Origin: Pseudomonadota bacterium
Lineage (GTDB): Bacteria; Desulfobacterota; Desulfobulbia; Desulfobulbales; Desulfocapsaceae
Reading direction: 5' to 3'
Length of the DNA: 32,999 nucleotides
Assembly (NCBI GenBank): GCA_018820855.1
Contig: JAHJNL010000018.1
Coordinates: forward strand, 1 to 32,999
Both the position numbers and the translations under genes were made by a program. Shown here in pieces: positions 15,536 through 24,026 of the stretch (positions are counted from its first letter, which is position 1; every line of letters starts with the position of its first letter). The notes beneath the pieces are model-generated. The model saw nothing but the letters and a program-made list of their open reading frames with translations. It did no database searches and was not told the origin of the DNA.

Positions 15536-16276
15536 ATGGATACTGAGTTTGAGGCGGGGACCTTTCTCATCGACAAACCTGAAGGTGTAAGTTCCTTTTA
15601 TATGGTTCGTCAAGTAAGGCGAGCTTTAGGAATGAAAAAGGTTGGTCACGCGGGGACGTTGGATCCTTTTGCTACCGGTTTGCTAGTTATTTGTGCAGGT
15701 CGTCCGGCAACTCGAATGATTGGCGAAATCATGGAAGGGGAAAAGGAATATTTGGCCACCCTGCGTCTCGGCATGGAAACCACGACCCTTGATCCGGAAG
15801 GTGAGGTGACCAGTAAGCAATCTGTGGGGCACGTGTCAGCGCAACAGGTCGAAGAATGCCTGCAGGGTTTTCGTGGTGAGTTTGATCAAGTCCCGCCTGC
15901 GTATTCAGCTTTGAAGCATGAAGGAAAGCCCCTTTATCATTATGCCAGACAGGGGATTCATATTGTGAAGCCTCCGCGCAGGGTTCTTATTCATACCTTG
16001 GAACGAACAGACGGAGACCAGGAGTTGAATGATGCGTCACCTTTTCTCACCATACGAGTGGTCTGCAGTAAGGGGACCTATATTCGTACCTTGGGTTCAG
16101 ACATTGGTAAGGTCTTGGGGTGTGGCGCCTATCTGACCGCTCTGCGTCGCATGCAGAGCGGCTGCTTTCATGTCAGAGACAGTGTTCAAGGGCAACTGTT
16201 GCGGGAAGATGATGCACGAGAAAGATTGATGCAGAGGGTCTTATCCGTGTCCGATGTGCGTAATCTGTTGCAATAA
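15536..16276 (+). CDS. truB: tRNA pseudouridine(55) synthase TruB
   Basis: Makes pseudouridine 55 in the T loop of tRNAs. The 246-residue chain has FLIDKPEGVSSF (10-21), the catalytic Asp D43 in GHAGTLDPFATGLL, MEGEKEYLATLRLG and a later CSKGTYIRTLGSDIG block, all diagnostic. It is shorter than the E. coli enzyme (about 314) because the C-terminal PUA-like extension is small. No clear ribosome-binding site precedes the ATG. It is 40 bases after nrnA and 223 before rpsO. Confidence 0.95.
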   Translation: MDTEFEAGTFLIDKPEGVSSFYMVRQVRRALGMKKVGHAGTLDPFATGLLVICAGRPATRMIGEIMEGEKEYLATLRLGMETTTLDPEGEVTSKQSVGHVSAQQVEECLQGFRGEFDQVPPAYSALKHEGKPLYHYARQGIHIVKPPRRVLIHTLERTDGDQELNDASPFLTIRVVCSKGTYIRTLGSDIGKVLGCGAYLTALRRMQSGCFHVRDSVQGQLLREDDARERLMQRVLSVSDVRNLLQ

Positions 16277-16317
16277 TAGCAAGACATGGTAAGTGTAATA
16301 AATGAAGTAATGTTCTA

Positions 16318-16354
16318 CCCGGGTAACCTGAAACGAAAAGCCTGGGCTCTTTTT
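16318..16354 (+). terminator. Weak terminator-like hairpin after truB
   Basis: CCCGGG (16318-16323) can pair with CCTGGG (16341-16346; one G-U), with a short T run at 16350-16354. The stem is only six pairs with a 17-base loop, so read-through into rpsO is likely. Confidence 0.35.
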
Positions 16355-16374
16355 GGTACCCCTTAAATTGGAAC

Positions 16375-16427
16375 TACTTTAGAAAAGGTTTTTTGCCAGA
16401 AAAACACAAAAAACTCTTTCTAAGGTA
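16375..16427 (+). promoter_or_regulatory. Long imperfect hairpin in the rpsO leader
   Basis: Arms 16375-16395 and 16407-16427 (21 bases each) pair with one A-C mismatch and two G-U pairs around an 11-base loop. The hairpin lies about 70 bases before the rpsO start. S15 represses its own translation in several bacteria by binding structured leaders, but the folds differ between groups. This is a candidate, not a recognised family. No T-run follows directly. Confidence 0.45.
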
Positions 16428-16499
16428 CTAAAATATCCTGCCACCGGATAGTTAACAGAAAAAAATAAAGTTTTTCATATAAAGAAACGGAGGTTTGTT

Positions 16500-16769
16500 T
16501 TGGCACAATCAGCAGTTAAAAAAAATGAAATCATCGAGAAATTTAAGATTCACCCCAGCGATACCGGATCATCTGAAGTACAGATCGCATTGATCACTGA
16601 CAGGATTCAGTATCTGACCGAGCATTTTAAGACTCACAAAAAGGATCATCATTCTCGCCAGGGGCTGTTGAAGCTGGTTGGACAGAGAAGAAGCCTTCTC
16701 GACTATCTGAAGAAAAAAGATATTAACAAGTACCGTGAGTTGATTCTGGCACTAGGCATCAGGAAGTAA
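16500..16769 (+). CDS. rpsO: 30S ribosomal protein S15 (uS15)
   Basis: A primary 16S rRNA-binding protein of the 30S platform. The 89 residues are near consensus: [61 protein letters not shown]. Translation starts at TTG (16500-16502). The choice is supported by a perfect GGAGG at 16489-16493, 6 bases upstream, and by the product starting [12 protein letters not shown]. Placed directly before pnp, as in E. coli, separated by 204 bases of structured leader. Confidence 0.96.
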   Translation: MAQSAVKKNEIIEKFKIHPSDTGSSEVQIALITDRIQYLTEHFKTHKKDHHSRQGLLKLVGQRRSLLDYLKKKDINKYRELILALGIRK

Positions 16770-16773
16770 GCCT

Positions 16774-16801
16774 GAAGAGAAATGCAATGTCATTTCTCTT
16801 C
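16774..16801 (+). promoter_or_regulatory. Perfect hairpin in the rpsO-pnp spacer (possible RNase III site)
   Basis: GAAGAGAAATG (16774-16784) and CATTTCTCTTC (16791-16801) form an unbroken 11-pair stem, four bases after the rpsO stop. No T run follows, so it is not a terminator. In E. coli the same gene spacer holds an RNase III processing hairpin through which PNPase controls its own message; the position here suggests an equivalent. The stem is short for RNase III. Confidence 0.55.
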
Positions 16802-16833
16802 ATTGTACGTCTTTAGGATTTACGGCTAAGCAG

Positions 16834-16909
16834 CAGCGCATAAGGGCGCTGGATGCAAGTTAAAACATTCAGGTGTATTGTTGCCGTTGTGCAGCGATAC
16901 GCCTGTTTT
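16834..16909 (+). promoter_or_regulatory. Two further hairpins in the pnp leader
   Basis: CAGCGC (16834-16839) pairs with GCGCTG (16846-16851). CAGGTGTAT (16870-16878) pairs with ATACGCCTG (16897-16905; one G-U), followed by four T residues. The second resembles a weak attenuator 65 bases before the pnp ATG. With the preceding hairpin, three stems fill the spacer. Confidence 0.4.
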
Positions 16910-16973
16910 GACTTTGAGCAAATCAATTGGCTTTGAATCGGTAACCATGCTGCACAGGGCAGCTGGAGAAACT

Positions 16974-19046
16974 ATGTATAAAAAAGTTGAAGTTGAAATC
17001 GGCGGAAAGACAATTTCCGTAGAAACCGGAAAGATCGCCAAACAGGCAGACGGAGCAGTTGTCCTGCAGTATGGCGGTACCGTCGTTTTGGTCACTGCTG
17101 TGGCCGCCAAGGAAAATAAGCCTGAGTTGGGCTTTTTGCCTCTTACCATTGAATACCAGGAGCGGATGGCAGCAGTCGGACGTATTCCAGGAAACTATTT
17201 TCGCCGTGAAATCGGACGGCCAAGTGACCAGGAAGTACTCACCTGCCGCATTATTGATCGTCCTTTGCGCCCACTGTTCCCGGATGGATATTTTTCTGAG
17301 ACGCAAGTGATTGCCACAGTCCTTTCTGCCGATCAGCAGAATGATCCCGATATCCTGGCGCTGAACGGTGCCTCATGTGCTCTGTCTATCTCTGACATTC
17401 CCTTTAACGGCCCTGTGGCCGGAGCTCGTGTCGGTTTTATTGATGAAGACTATGTCCTCAATCCCACAAAAGCGGAACTTGAAAATTCCAGGATGGATAT
17501 CATTGTCGCCTGTACCCGCAATGCCGTGGTTATGGTTGAAGGCAAGGTTGATGCCATGAATGAAGAAGAGGTACTCAATGGTATCTTTTTTGCTCATGAG
17601 CTGTTGCAGCCAATGATTGATATGCAAAATGATCTGCAAAAATCTAATGGGCAAGAAAAAAGAACGGTTGAGGTTCCCAAGATTGACGAAGAACTGCAGG
17701 CCAAGGTTCAGGAAATCGCTGCCAAGGGTATGTTAGAGGTTATCGGCACTGCTGATAAGATGGCACGAGGACGTTGCTATGATGAATTAAAGAGATCGGT
17801 TGTGGCAGCCCTTGATCCTGAAGGTGAACGGTCTAAGGAGATTGGTTCCCTGCTCTCGGGTTACAAGAAAAAGACCATGCGTGCCATGATTGTTGATGAG
17901 AAAGTTCGTCTTGACGGACGTTCCTTTGACCAGGTCCGCCCCATTGCCTGCGAGGTCACCTACTTGCCACGCACCCATGGATCTGCTCTTTTTACTCGGG
18001 GTGAGACTCAGGCACTGGTTTCAGCAACACTTGGCAGTGAACGAGATCAGCAGCGACTGGAAACTCTGCAGGGCGAGGAGTTTAACCGCTTTATGCTCCA
18101 TTACAATTTCCCCCCATACTGTGTGGGCGAGGCGCGTTTTCTGCGAGGCCCTTCCAGGCGGGATGTTGGACATGGCACCTTGGCCATGCGCGGTCTTTCC
18201 GCAGTATTGCCGAGCATCGAAGACTTCCCGTATTCCATTCGGGTGGTTTCTGACATTACAGAGTCAAATGGTTCTTCATCCATGGCAACAGTCTGTGGAG
18301 GAAGCATGGCTATGATGGATGCCGGTGTGCCTATCAAGGAACCGGTTTCCGGTATTGCCATGGGATTGATCAAGGATGGTGAAACAATAATCATTCTTTC
18401 CGATATCCTGGGTGATGAGGATCATCTTGGCGACATGGACTTTAAGGTTGTCGGTACCAAAACAGGGATTACTGCTCTGCAGATGGATATCAAGATCGAT
18501 GGCGTTAATCGGGATATTATGGGACAGGCACTGGCCCAGGCTAAAGAAGGACGTATTCATATCCTTGGCGAGATGGCAAAGGGGATTGTTTCATCACGAG
18601 ATGATGTTGCTGAACATGCTCCCAAATATTTCAGTCATAAGATCAATCAGGATAAGATCCGTGATATCATCGGCCCCGGTGGTAAGATCATCAAGGAGTT
18701 GGCTGCCACATACGATGCCAGTATTGATGTGGATGATTCCGGTCTGGTGAAGATGTTCACCAAGGATGGTACTAAAGCTGCGGCACTTCTTAAGAAGGTT
18801 CAGGAGATTACTGCCGAGGCTGAAGTAGGCAAGGTGTACAAAGGGATTGTCAAAACAATCAAGGATTTTGGTGCCTTTGTCGAGATTCTTCCGGGAACTG
18901 ATGGCTTGGTTCACATCTCTGAGCTTGACAATAAACGAGTCGAGAAGGTGACTGATATTGTCAAAGAAGGTGATGAGATTGAAGTTAAAGTCCTCGAAGT
19001 TGATTCGCGTGGTCGTATTCGCTTGAGTCGTAAGGCCTTACTTTAA
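16974..19046 (+). CDS. pnp: Polyribonucleotide nucleotidyltransferase (PNPase)
   Basis: A trimeric 3'-5' phosphorolytic exoribonuclease, part of RNA decay and quality control. The ATG at 16974 has GGAG 5 bases upstream and gives 690 residues beginning MYKKVEVEIGGKTISVETGK; a longer frame starting upstream at a TTG lies in the structured leader and is rejected. Visible parts: first RNase PH domain (10-145, with RPLRPLFPDGYFSETQ), helical linker, and second RNase PH domain (325-460, GRSFDQVRPIACEV, FTRGETQALVS). A DGVNRD segment follows, then the KH domain (DIIGPGGKIIKELA) and S1 domain (from GKVYKGIVKTIKDFGAFVE) at the C-terminus. Ends at the strong terminator at 19075-19112. Confidence 0.97.
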   Translation: MYKKVEVEIGGKTISVETGKIAKQADGAVVLQYGGTVVLVTAVAAKENKPELGFLPLTIEYQERMAAVGRIPGNYFRREIGRPSDQEVLTCRIIDRPLRPLFPDGYFSETQVIATVLSADQQNDPDILALNGASCALSISDIPFNGPVAGARVGFIDEDYVLNPTKAELENSRMDIIVACTRNAVVMVEGKVDAMNEEEVLNGIFFAHELLQPMIDMQNDLQKSNGQEKRTVEVPKIDEELQAKVQEIAAKGMLEVIGTADKMARGRCYDELKRSVVAALDPEGERSKEIGSLLSGYKKKTMRAMIVDEKVRLDGRSFDQVRPIACEVTYLPRTHGSALFTRGETQALVSATLGSERDQQRLETLQGEEFNRFMLHYNFPPYCVGEARFLRGPSRRDVGHGTLAMRGLSAVLPSIEDFPYSIRVVSDITESNGSSSMATVCGGSMAMMDAGVPIKEPVSGIAMGLIKDGETIIILSDILGDEDHLGDMDFKVVGTKTGITALQMDIKIDGVNRDIMGQALAQAKEGRIHILGEMAKGIVSSRDDVAEHAPKYFSHKINQDKIRDIIGPGGKIIKELAATYDASIDVDDSGLVKMFTKDGTKAAALLKKVQEITAEAEVGKVYKGIVKTIKDFGAFVEILPGTDGLVHISELDNKRVEKVTDIVKEGDEIEVKVLEVDSRGRIRLSRKALL

Positions 19047-19074
19047 CGCATAGTCGGGATTTGAAATATGTGTG

Positions 19075-19112
19075 AAAAAAGGCTGCTCCTTAATCGGAGC
19101 AGCCTTTTTTTT
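19075..19112 (+). terminator. Strong intrinsic terminator after pnp
   Basis: GGCTGCTCC (19081-19089) pairs perfectly with GGAGCAGCC (19096-19104) around a 6-base loop, followed by eight T residues; six A residues precede it, so it could also work on the other strand. It closes the rimP-to-pnp operon. Confidence 0.95.
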
Positions 19113-19137
19113 ATGGTGTTGCACAAGGGGAAAACTG

Positions 19138-19593
19138 ATGGAACAAAAGACTGTGGAGATCAGTTGGATTTATCCGGATAAAAGTGCCGATCTTTCATTG
19201 CCGCAGTATCATTCGGAGCTGGCCGCAGGTATGGACGTGGGAACAGCTTTGGAAGAACCTTACACATTGGAACCGGGGACAATTCATTTGTTTCCTACCG
19301 GATTCAGAGTGGCTTTGCCTCCAGGGTTTGAATTGCAGGTGAGGCCAAGAAGCGGTCTGGCTGTAAAACATGGAATCACGGTCATTAACAGTCCTGGTAC
19401 CATTGATGCCGATTACCGTGGTGAAGTTCGCATCGGCCTGATCAATCTTGGTAATGTTCCTTTTAAGGTTCGGCGTGGTGATCGCATAGCCCAGTTGGTT
19501 TTGGCTCCGGTGGTGCAGGCGCGTCTGCAAGTGGTATCTGAACTCGATGAAACGACCCGCGGCACTGGTGGCTTCGGCCATACAGGGATCTGA
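19138..19593 (+). CDS. dut: dUTP diphosphatase (dUTPase)
   Basis: Hydrolyses dUTP to dUMP and pyrophosphate, keeping uracil out of DNA and supplying thymidylate synthesis. The 151-residue trimeric-type enzyme shows motif 1 AAGMDVGT (29-36), motif 2 [11 protein letters not shown] (69-79), motif 3 [16 protein letters not shown] (86-101), motif 4 [11 protein letters not shown] (112-122) and motif 5 [10 protein letters not shown] (141-150). The catalytic Asp is in motif 3. Start ATG at 19138 has AAGGGG 7 bases upstream. An apparent longer frame would run back into the pnp terminator. The walJ-type gene follows 4 bases later. Confidence 0.96.
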   Translation: MEQKTVEISWIYPDKSADLSLPQYHSELAAGMDVGTALEEPYTLEPGTIHLFPTGFRVALPPGFELQVRPRSGLAVKHGITVINSPGTIDADYRGEVRIGLINLGNVPFKVRRGDRIAQLVLAPVVQARLQVVSELDETTRGTGGFGHTGI

Positions 19594-19597
19594 GTTT

Positions 19598-20386
19598 ATG
19601 CGTTTTGCAGTACTTGGTTCCGGCAGTAAGGGAAACGCGCTTTATGTAGAGGCAGGGACGACAGCCATTCTGATTGATGCTGGATTTTCAGGAAAGGAGA
19701 TAGCCAAGAGACTCTCTCTGCTTGGAAGGGATGTGGCTACTCTGGATGGTCTCTTTATCACCCATGAGCATAGCGACCATATTCAAGGGGTCGGTGTAAT
19801 TTCCAGGCAGTGTCGACTTCCTGTTCATGCTAACGAGATGACATTTCTGGGTGGTGAAAAAAAAATGGGGAAGTTGCACAGGCGAGTTGAATTTGAGACA
19901 GGTACTCTTCTGGCAATGCAGGATCTGCAAGTTCGTTCCTTCAGGATTTCGCATGACACCCTTGATCCTGTAGGGTATCTGGTCAGTGACGGCAGGGTCA
20001 GTCTGGCATGTTGTACAGATACAGGAAAGGTCTCTCATCTGATTACCAGGAGACTCAGCGGTTGTAGCGCCATCGTCCTTGAATTCAATCATGATCCCCA
20101 TATGTTGAAAAATGGTCCGTATCCTCTGTTTCTCCAGCAGCGGGTGCGCTCAAGCCAGGGGCATCTGGCTAACGAAGATGCCGCCGCTTTTCTGCAGACC
20201 ATTGTTCATGATGGGTTGCAGCATATCGTCCTTGCTCATCTCAGTGAAACGAACAACACACCAGAGCTAGCCTTGCAAAGCGCGGCTGCTGTGTTGGCAG
20301 AAGATTGTACCTCTTTATTACGTGTTGCCAGGCAGGATCAGCCTACGCCATTGCTTGATCTGTCTCTGGTTGCAAGACGCCCTTAG
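19598..20386 (+). CDS. walJ: Metallo-beta-lactamase-fold hydrolase, YycJ/WalJ type
   Basis: The YycJ/WalJ/VicX group comprises metal-dependent nuclease-like proteins linked in Firmicutes to cell wall signalling and DNA repair; the exact reaction is not settled. The 262 residues start MRFAVLGSGSKGNALYVEAG, typical of the group. The metal motif HEHSDH lies at 56-61, with CTDTGKVS, LEFNHDPHML and an AHLSETNN His further on, completing the fold. ATG at 19598 follows the dut stop by 4 bases. Two earlier in-frame starts overlap dut and lack support. The symbol is by group resemblance, not an ortholog claim. A terminator follows. Confidence 0.85.
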   Translation: MRFAVLGSGSKGNALYVEAGTTAILIDAGFSGKEIAKRLSLLGRDVATLDGLFITHEHSDHIQGVGVISRQCRLPVHANEMTFLGGEKKMGKLHRRVEFETGTLLAMQDLQVRSFRISHDTLDPVGYLVSDGRVSLACCTDTGKVSHLITRRLSGCSAIVLEFNHDPHMLKNGPYPLFLQQRVRSSQGHLANEDAAAFLQTIVHDGLQHIVLAHLSETNNTPELALQSAAAVLAEDCTSLLRVARQDQPTPLLDLSLVARRP

Positions 20387-20416
20387 TCAGCACAAGACCT
20401 ACGGATTTGTGTCAGT

Positions 20417-20446
20417 CTGTTCTCTTTGGGAGAACAGTTTGTTTTT
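20417..20446 (+). terminator. Intrinsic terminator after walJ
   Basis: CTGTTCTC (20417-20424) pairs with GAGAACAG (20430-20437) around TTTGG, followed by TTTGTTTTT. It ends the dut-walJ unit and lies between convergent genes. Confidence 0.75.
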
Positions 20447-20460
20447 GTCTTTTGTCCGGT

Positions 20461-20784
20461 TTATTTCTTGCGCCAGCCTGTTCCGTTATCCACGAACTGC
20501 CCCGCAGGGGTTTTTTCTATGGCCTTTTTCCCAGCCAACTGTTCCACAGCCGGCAAGGGGGTATTGTTTTTTTTGGCAATGTCCTGATAATATTGCTTGC
20601 GCTGGGCGTTTATGGAATTGACCAGGTTCTTCACGACCTGATCAGCAGTATTCACAGGTGCCAGGTAACCCATGGCTGTTTCTCCCACTAGTCCCTGTGC
20701 TTTTGCATCTCCGAGTTCCAGGCCATACACGGGTTGACAGATGAGAAAAAGGCCAACGAACAATGCTGCTAATGTTTTTTTCAT
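20461..20784 (-). CDS. ydbL: YdbL family periplasmic protein (DUF1318)
   Basis: Small secreted protein of the DUF1318 family. In E. coli ydbL is the third gene of the ydbH-ynbE-ydbL operon and is reported to help control the YdbH-YnbE bridge. The 107 residues begin with a signal peptide (about 1-21, MKKTLAALFVGLFLICQPVYG). The conserved DAKAQGLVGETAMGYLAPV segment (about 26-44) follows, then a VNSINAQRKQYYQDIAKKNN helix and AGKKAIEKTPAGQFV. These are the family hallmarks. It lies 12 bases after ynbE and is the last gene of the leftward run. No clear terminator is visible on the minus strand. Confidence 0.9.
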   Translation of the reverse strand: MKKTLAALFVGLFLICQPVYGLELGDAKAQGLVGETAMGYLAPVNTADQVVKNLVNSINAQRKQYYQDIAKKNNTPLPAVEQLAGKKAIEKTPAGQFVDNGTGWRKK

Positions 20785-20796
20785 GTTTTCTCCTTA

Positions 20797-20985
20797 CTAA
20801 AATAAGCCGCTATCATGACTGATGATGTTATCAAGATCTTTTTCAACCTGGACTCTTATTTCATGCTCAATTTTGACATTGAGGTTGATGGTAATAGGTT
20901 GTTCAGGGGCTGTCATCTGGACAGTAGGTGAACAGCTTATAAGAAAAGCCAGGAAGAAGAGAAGGGGAATGCAAGATTTTAACAT
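20797..20985 (-). CDS. ynbE: YnbE-like outer-membrane lipoprotein
   Basis: A 62-residue lipoprotein. The start at 20985 gives MLKSCIPLLFFLAFLISC, a signal peptide with lipobox LISC and lipidated C18; a longer frame from 21051 adds 22 unlike residues. After the cysteine a conserved PITINLNVKIEHEIRV stretch (about 29-44) matches the YnbE family, which in E. coli binds the C-terminus of YdbH to complete a bridge between the two membranes. Small size and gene order match that operon. The ydbH stop lies 78 bases upstream. Confidence 0.85.
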   Translation of the reverse strand: MLKSCIPLLFFLAFLISCSPTVQMTAPEQPITINLNVKIEHEIRVQVEKDLDNIISHDSGLF

Positions 20986-21063
20986 GGGATTTTCTCGATG
21001 AGGTTTGCTGACCGATGAGTCACGAATGAACCTGTGCAACTCTTGCGACAATGCATGTGAAGA

Positions 21064-23568
21064 TCAGTTTTTTGGTTGATAGTTTTGCAGCCGTTTTTCC
21101 AAGTCATCTGTCAGTTTTTTACTATAACGGAGACTTTGCAGAAGAGAAAGAATATTTTGTGAGGTGTTCAGGTTCAAGTGAATGGGGCGATTGGTGTTAA
21201 CTCTTGGGCTCTGTCCTTCAGTGTGGATGTTAATGGTCAGGGTGCCATCCGATTCGTAGAGGGGGGTGGCCGTGAGTTGGGTGTAATGGAATTCTTCCAA
21301 GGCATGAATGGCGTAGGCTGGAAGCTGGCGTAAAGCATTGTTTTCACCTGCCGGCTGGTAGTTGATGATGCCACCCGGTGTTCTGCTCTGCAATTCTCCC
21401 TTTGCTGATTCTATCTTCCGGCCCTGGGTGTGAATGGAGATATCCCCATCCAGGAGTCCGGTGACTGAAAGGTTCTTTATCTTGTTAATGTTGATTACTT
21501 CTTCCAAGTTCACTCCATTCACCTGAAGAATGATGTCCATTTCCGGGTGAGATGGGTCAAACCGGAGTCCTTTGCTGGCCACTCGTCCTCCAAGTAATTC
21601 TGCCTCTATTGAGTCAACAAGAAGTAGAGGAATGTTTCCCTCTGCGGCTTCATTAAGTTGGTTGCTGATAACAATATTTTCGATCTTGAAGCCTGAGTCT
21701 ATCTCGCGGATAAAGATATGTCCAATATCCAGAGTGCGAAGCTGGGGAACAAGCTGCAAGTCCTGTTCAATTTTAACACCGGAAAAGGTGACGTTGTTAT
21801 ATACACCAATCCCGTCAGTTAGTTGAAACCTGGAATTAATAACGAGTGGATCTTTTTTAAACCACTGCATGTTGACCGTTGAATCGACCAGGCCGCTGCG
21901 AATGGAAAACGGAAGCTGTAATCCAGTGTCGAGTTTATTCGTTTTGCTGTTTTCGTTTTGCAGATTAAGGGGTTGAACAGTTGAAAACTGGGCCTTGCCG
22001 GTACTGTCTTGAAAACTATGGGATGCGTTACCCGCTATGCGTCCGGGGATGACAGCATGGGAGAAGCCAACGCTGAGTTGCAGATCGCTGTCTTCCATTG
22101 CCAGGTCGACTTGAATGTCCCGCAAGGGAATGATGTTGTCCTTCCATTGCACTGCCATGGCCTTGTTGTGAATCAGACCGAGAAATTGCAACGGGGCCGG
22201 AGTGTTTTTCGAGTCTTGTATTTCCAGAACAATACGTGTTGGGCGGACATACAGATCCTGGACTTGGATCACATTGATGTCTGATATAATTTGGCCACCT
22301 GTAATAGTCCAGCTAGAAGTTGAATTATCAGTGAGCCGCGTAAGGGCTATGTCTTTCTCAGGGGAAAGGCTCAGTCCAGGAATGCTTAATTTGTCATCGT
22401 GTAACTCTTTTATGGCTGCAGTGAATTCCGGGAGCAGGACAAGTGTTGTTCCCTGCGTACTATGGATGATATGCAGGGCAGGGGTGATTTCAGTATATTC
22501 CACATGAAGAGATTCTCTTGTAAAGTCTTCCAGGAGCAGTCGGGAATCATGACTAAGAGAGAAGGTTAATTGTTTCAGTTCTCTGGTCAGGTTTCCAGAA
22601 AACTGAAAGTACAGTTTTTTCAAGCAGGCCACAGGACTTTGTATGTCACTTATATAGATATGTGAGCCCCTATGAAAGGTGAGTGTCTTTAAATTGTCTG
22701 CATGAAGGGCGACCTTTCCTGTCAGAGAGTCGATGTCCAACCCGGACAGAGAAAGGCCCTGACCTTCTATTACCATCTCCATTTCCAGTGAATTTTTAAC
22801 GGTGTTGCGGGCCGAGAACTGGAGTTCCAGGTTTCCAGAAATGTCTGGTAGGGAAAAAGGCAGAAGAGAGGATAGAATGTTTAATGTATCGAGCCGTGTT
22901 GTAAGGTTACCATTGGTTTCGGCATGTTTTTGCTGCAGGTTGAGGTGAAATAATTGTAATGTTGCCTGGTGTCCGTCGAGTTGCAACATGGTAGCGCCAT
23001 TTGTCAGTCGGGTCAGCACGGCATCGATGCTGATATTCTTCTCGGGTATAAGAATTGTCGCGGAGAGAGTTGAGTCAAGAGTCTGAGTCACAAGCTGTAG
23101 CGATAGTCCTGTCAGAGATATTGTTTGATGGTCTGAGATACTCAGGTTATGGATGGAAATATTTTTTGGCAGGAAGGCAGGAAACAGATTGTGTTCAAGC
23201 AATGTCTGAACTGTCTGGCTTGAGAACGTGGTACTTTGGGGCTTTTTTTGCGGTTTGCTTAACTCGATCTCTACGGAATCGACACTCATTTTTGCAATTT
23301 CTCCCTTGAGCAGCTCACTTAAGGAATAGTGCAGAATAACATTTCGTAGTTCGGTATGCTGTACTGGAGAAGTTTTTTGAAATTCGGCATCAAGGATGTC
23401 GACAGTCAGCTCGCTGCTGTTGAGCTTGCTGACTGTAACTTGTACCTTTTGGCCACCAAGTGCTTCCATCCTGTGGATAAGGAGTTTTTCTATGATAGTC
23501 AGGCGGTTAAAGAAGAGGAGTGAAAGAGAAATCGCAAGAAATGCTGTAAGAATCGAAAAAAAACGCAT
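21064..23568 (-). CDS. ydbH: YdbH-like AsmA-type inter-membrane lipid transport protein
   Basis: YdbH is one of three redundant AsmA-like proteins (with TamB and YhdP) that carry phospholipid from inner to outer membrane in E. coli. The 834-residue product has one N-terminal membrane helix (about 2-20, FFSILTAFLAISLSLLFF), then a long beta-rich periplasmic body with repeating hydrophobic strands, and the family's C-terminal region (GLLDGDISIHTQG, SRTPGGIINYQPA). Start: the ATG at 23568 has AGAGG 6 bases upstream; a longer frame opens with TTG at 23589 and was not chosen. Length agrees with E. coli YdbH (about 880). ynbE and ydbL follow in the same direction. The identity is supported by the gene set more than by any single motif. 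Confidence 0.85.
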   Translation of the reverse strand: MRFFSILTAFLAISLSLLFFNRLTIIEKLLIHRMEALGGQKVQVTVSKLNSSELTVDILDAEFQKTSPVQHTELRNVILHYSLSELLKGEIAKMSVDSVEIELSKPQKKPQSTTFSSQTVQTLLEHNLFPAFLPKNISIHNLSISDHQTISLTGLSLQLVTQTLDSTLSATILIPEKNISIDAVLTRLTNGATMLQLDGHQATLQLFHLNLQQKHAETNGNLTTRLDTLNILSSLLPFSLPDISGNLELQFSARNTVKNSLEMEMVIEGQGLSLSGLDIDSLTGKVALHADNLKTLTFHRGSHIYISDIQSPVACLKKLYFQFSGNLTRELKQLTFSLSHDSRLLLEDFTRESLHVEYTEITPALHIIHSTQGTTLVLLPEFTAAIKELHDDKLSIPGLSLSPEKDIALTRLTDNSTSSWTITGGQIISDINVIQVQDLYVRPTRIVLEIQDSKNTPAPLQFLGLIHNKAMAVQWKDNIIPLRDIQVDLAMEDSDLQLSVGFSHAVIPGRIAGNASHSFQDSTGKAQFSTVQPLNLQNENSKTNKLDTGLQLPFSIRSGLVDSTVNMQWFKKDPLVINSRFQLTDGIGVYNNVTFSGVKIEQDLQLVPQLRTLDIGHIFIREIDSGFKIENIVISNQLNEAAEGNIPLLLVDSIEAELLGGRVASKGLRFDPSHPEMDIILQVNGVNLEEVININKIKNLSVTGLLDGDISIHTQGRKIESAKGELQSRTPGGIINYQPAGENNALRQLPAYAIHALEEFHYTQLTATPLYESDGTLTINIHTEGQSPRVNTNRPIHLNLNTSQNILSLLQSLRYSKKLTDDLEKRLQNYQPKN

Positions 23569-23669
23569 GGAAGACCTCTTAGAGCTCAAGGTACCCTTGT
23601 TTCGTTTATGTGTCGAGGCTCCTCTCTTTTGGCCTGATTACTGATATAAAGAAGAGTTCTCTGGAAATC

Positions 23670-24026
23670 TCAAGGCAGTCGGATCTGTTTTTCCTTGTCC
23701 AGCTTCGGATTTTTTTTGTAGAGCAGAATGGTTTTGCCGATAATCTGGACGAGACTGCTTCCGGTGCCGGTTGATAGAATTTCAGCGGTTTCTTGACGGG
23801 AAACCGGACTGCTCTTGCCAACCTTGATTTTGATCAGTTCATGGCGGCTCAGTTCAAGACTAGTTGCCTTGAGGATTTTCTCGCCAAGCCCTTCCTTTCC
23901 CACAGCAACGACAGGCGTGAGCGAGTGTCCCAATCCTTTGAGATACTTTTTCTGTTTAGCCTTGAGCTCGGGATTTACTTTTTTTTCTTCTGTCTTTGTC
24001 ATATTTGTTCTAGTGACCTCGGTCAT
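23670..24026 (-). CDS. yhbY: YhbY family RNA-binding protein (CRM domain)
   Basis: CRM-domain proteins bind structured RNA; E. coli YhbY associates with pre-50S particles. The 118-residue chain has a charged N-terminal extension (about 1-22), then the domain: KAKQKKYLKGLGHSLTPVVA, VGKEGLGEKILKATSLEL, HELIKIKVG with the GxxG-like turn region, and TGSSLVQIIGKTILLYKK. The ATG at 24026 overlaps the traB stop as ATGA, pointing to coupled translation; an internal ATG at 24002 is a possible alternative. Gap to ydbH is about 100 bases. Confidence 0.92.
   Translation of the reverse strand: MTEVTRTNMTKTEEKKVNPELKAKQKKYLKGLGHSLTPVVAVGKEGLGEKILKATSLELSRHELIKIKVGKSSPVSRQETAEILSTGTGSSLVQIIGKTILLYKKNPKLDKEKQIRLP

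Noticed and set aside
16878-16973. Longer PNPase start
   Set aside because: Starts at a TTG within hairpin sequence; the ATG at 16974 has a ribosome-binding site and a family-typical N-terminus.
19072-19137. Apparent signal peptide extension of dUTPase
   Set aside because: The codons come from the pnp terminator hairpin; dUTPase is cytoplasmic and has a good start with AAGGGG at 19138.
23569-23589. TTG start adding 7 residues to YdbH
   Set aside because: The ATG at 23568 has AGAGG at good spacing and places the membrane helix at the N-terminus.
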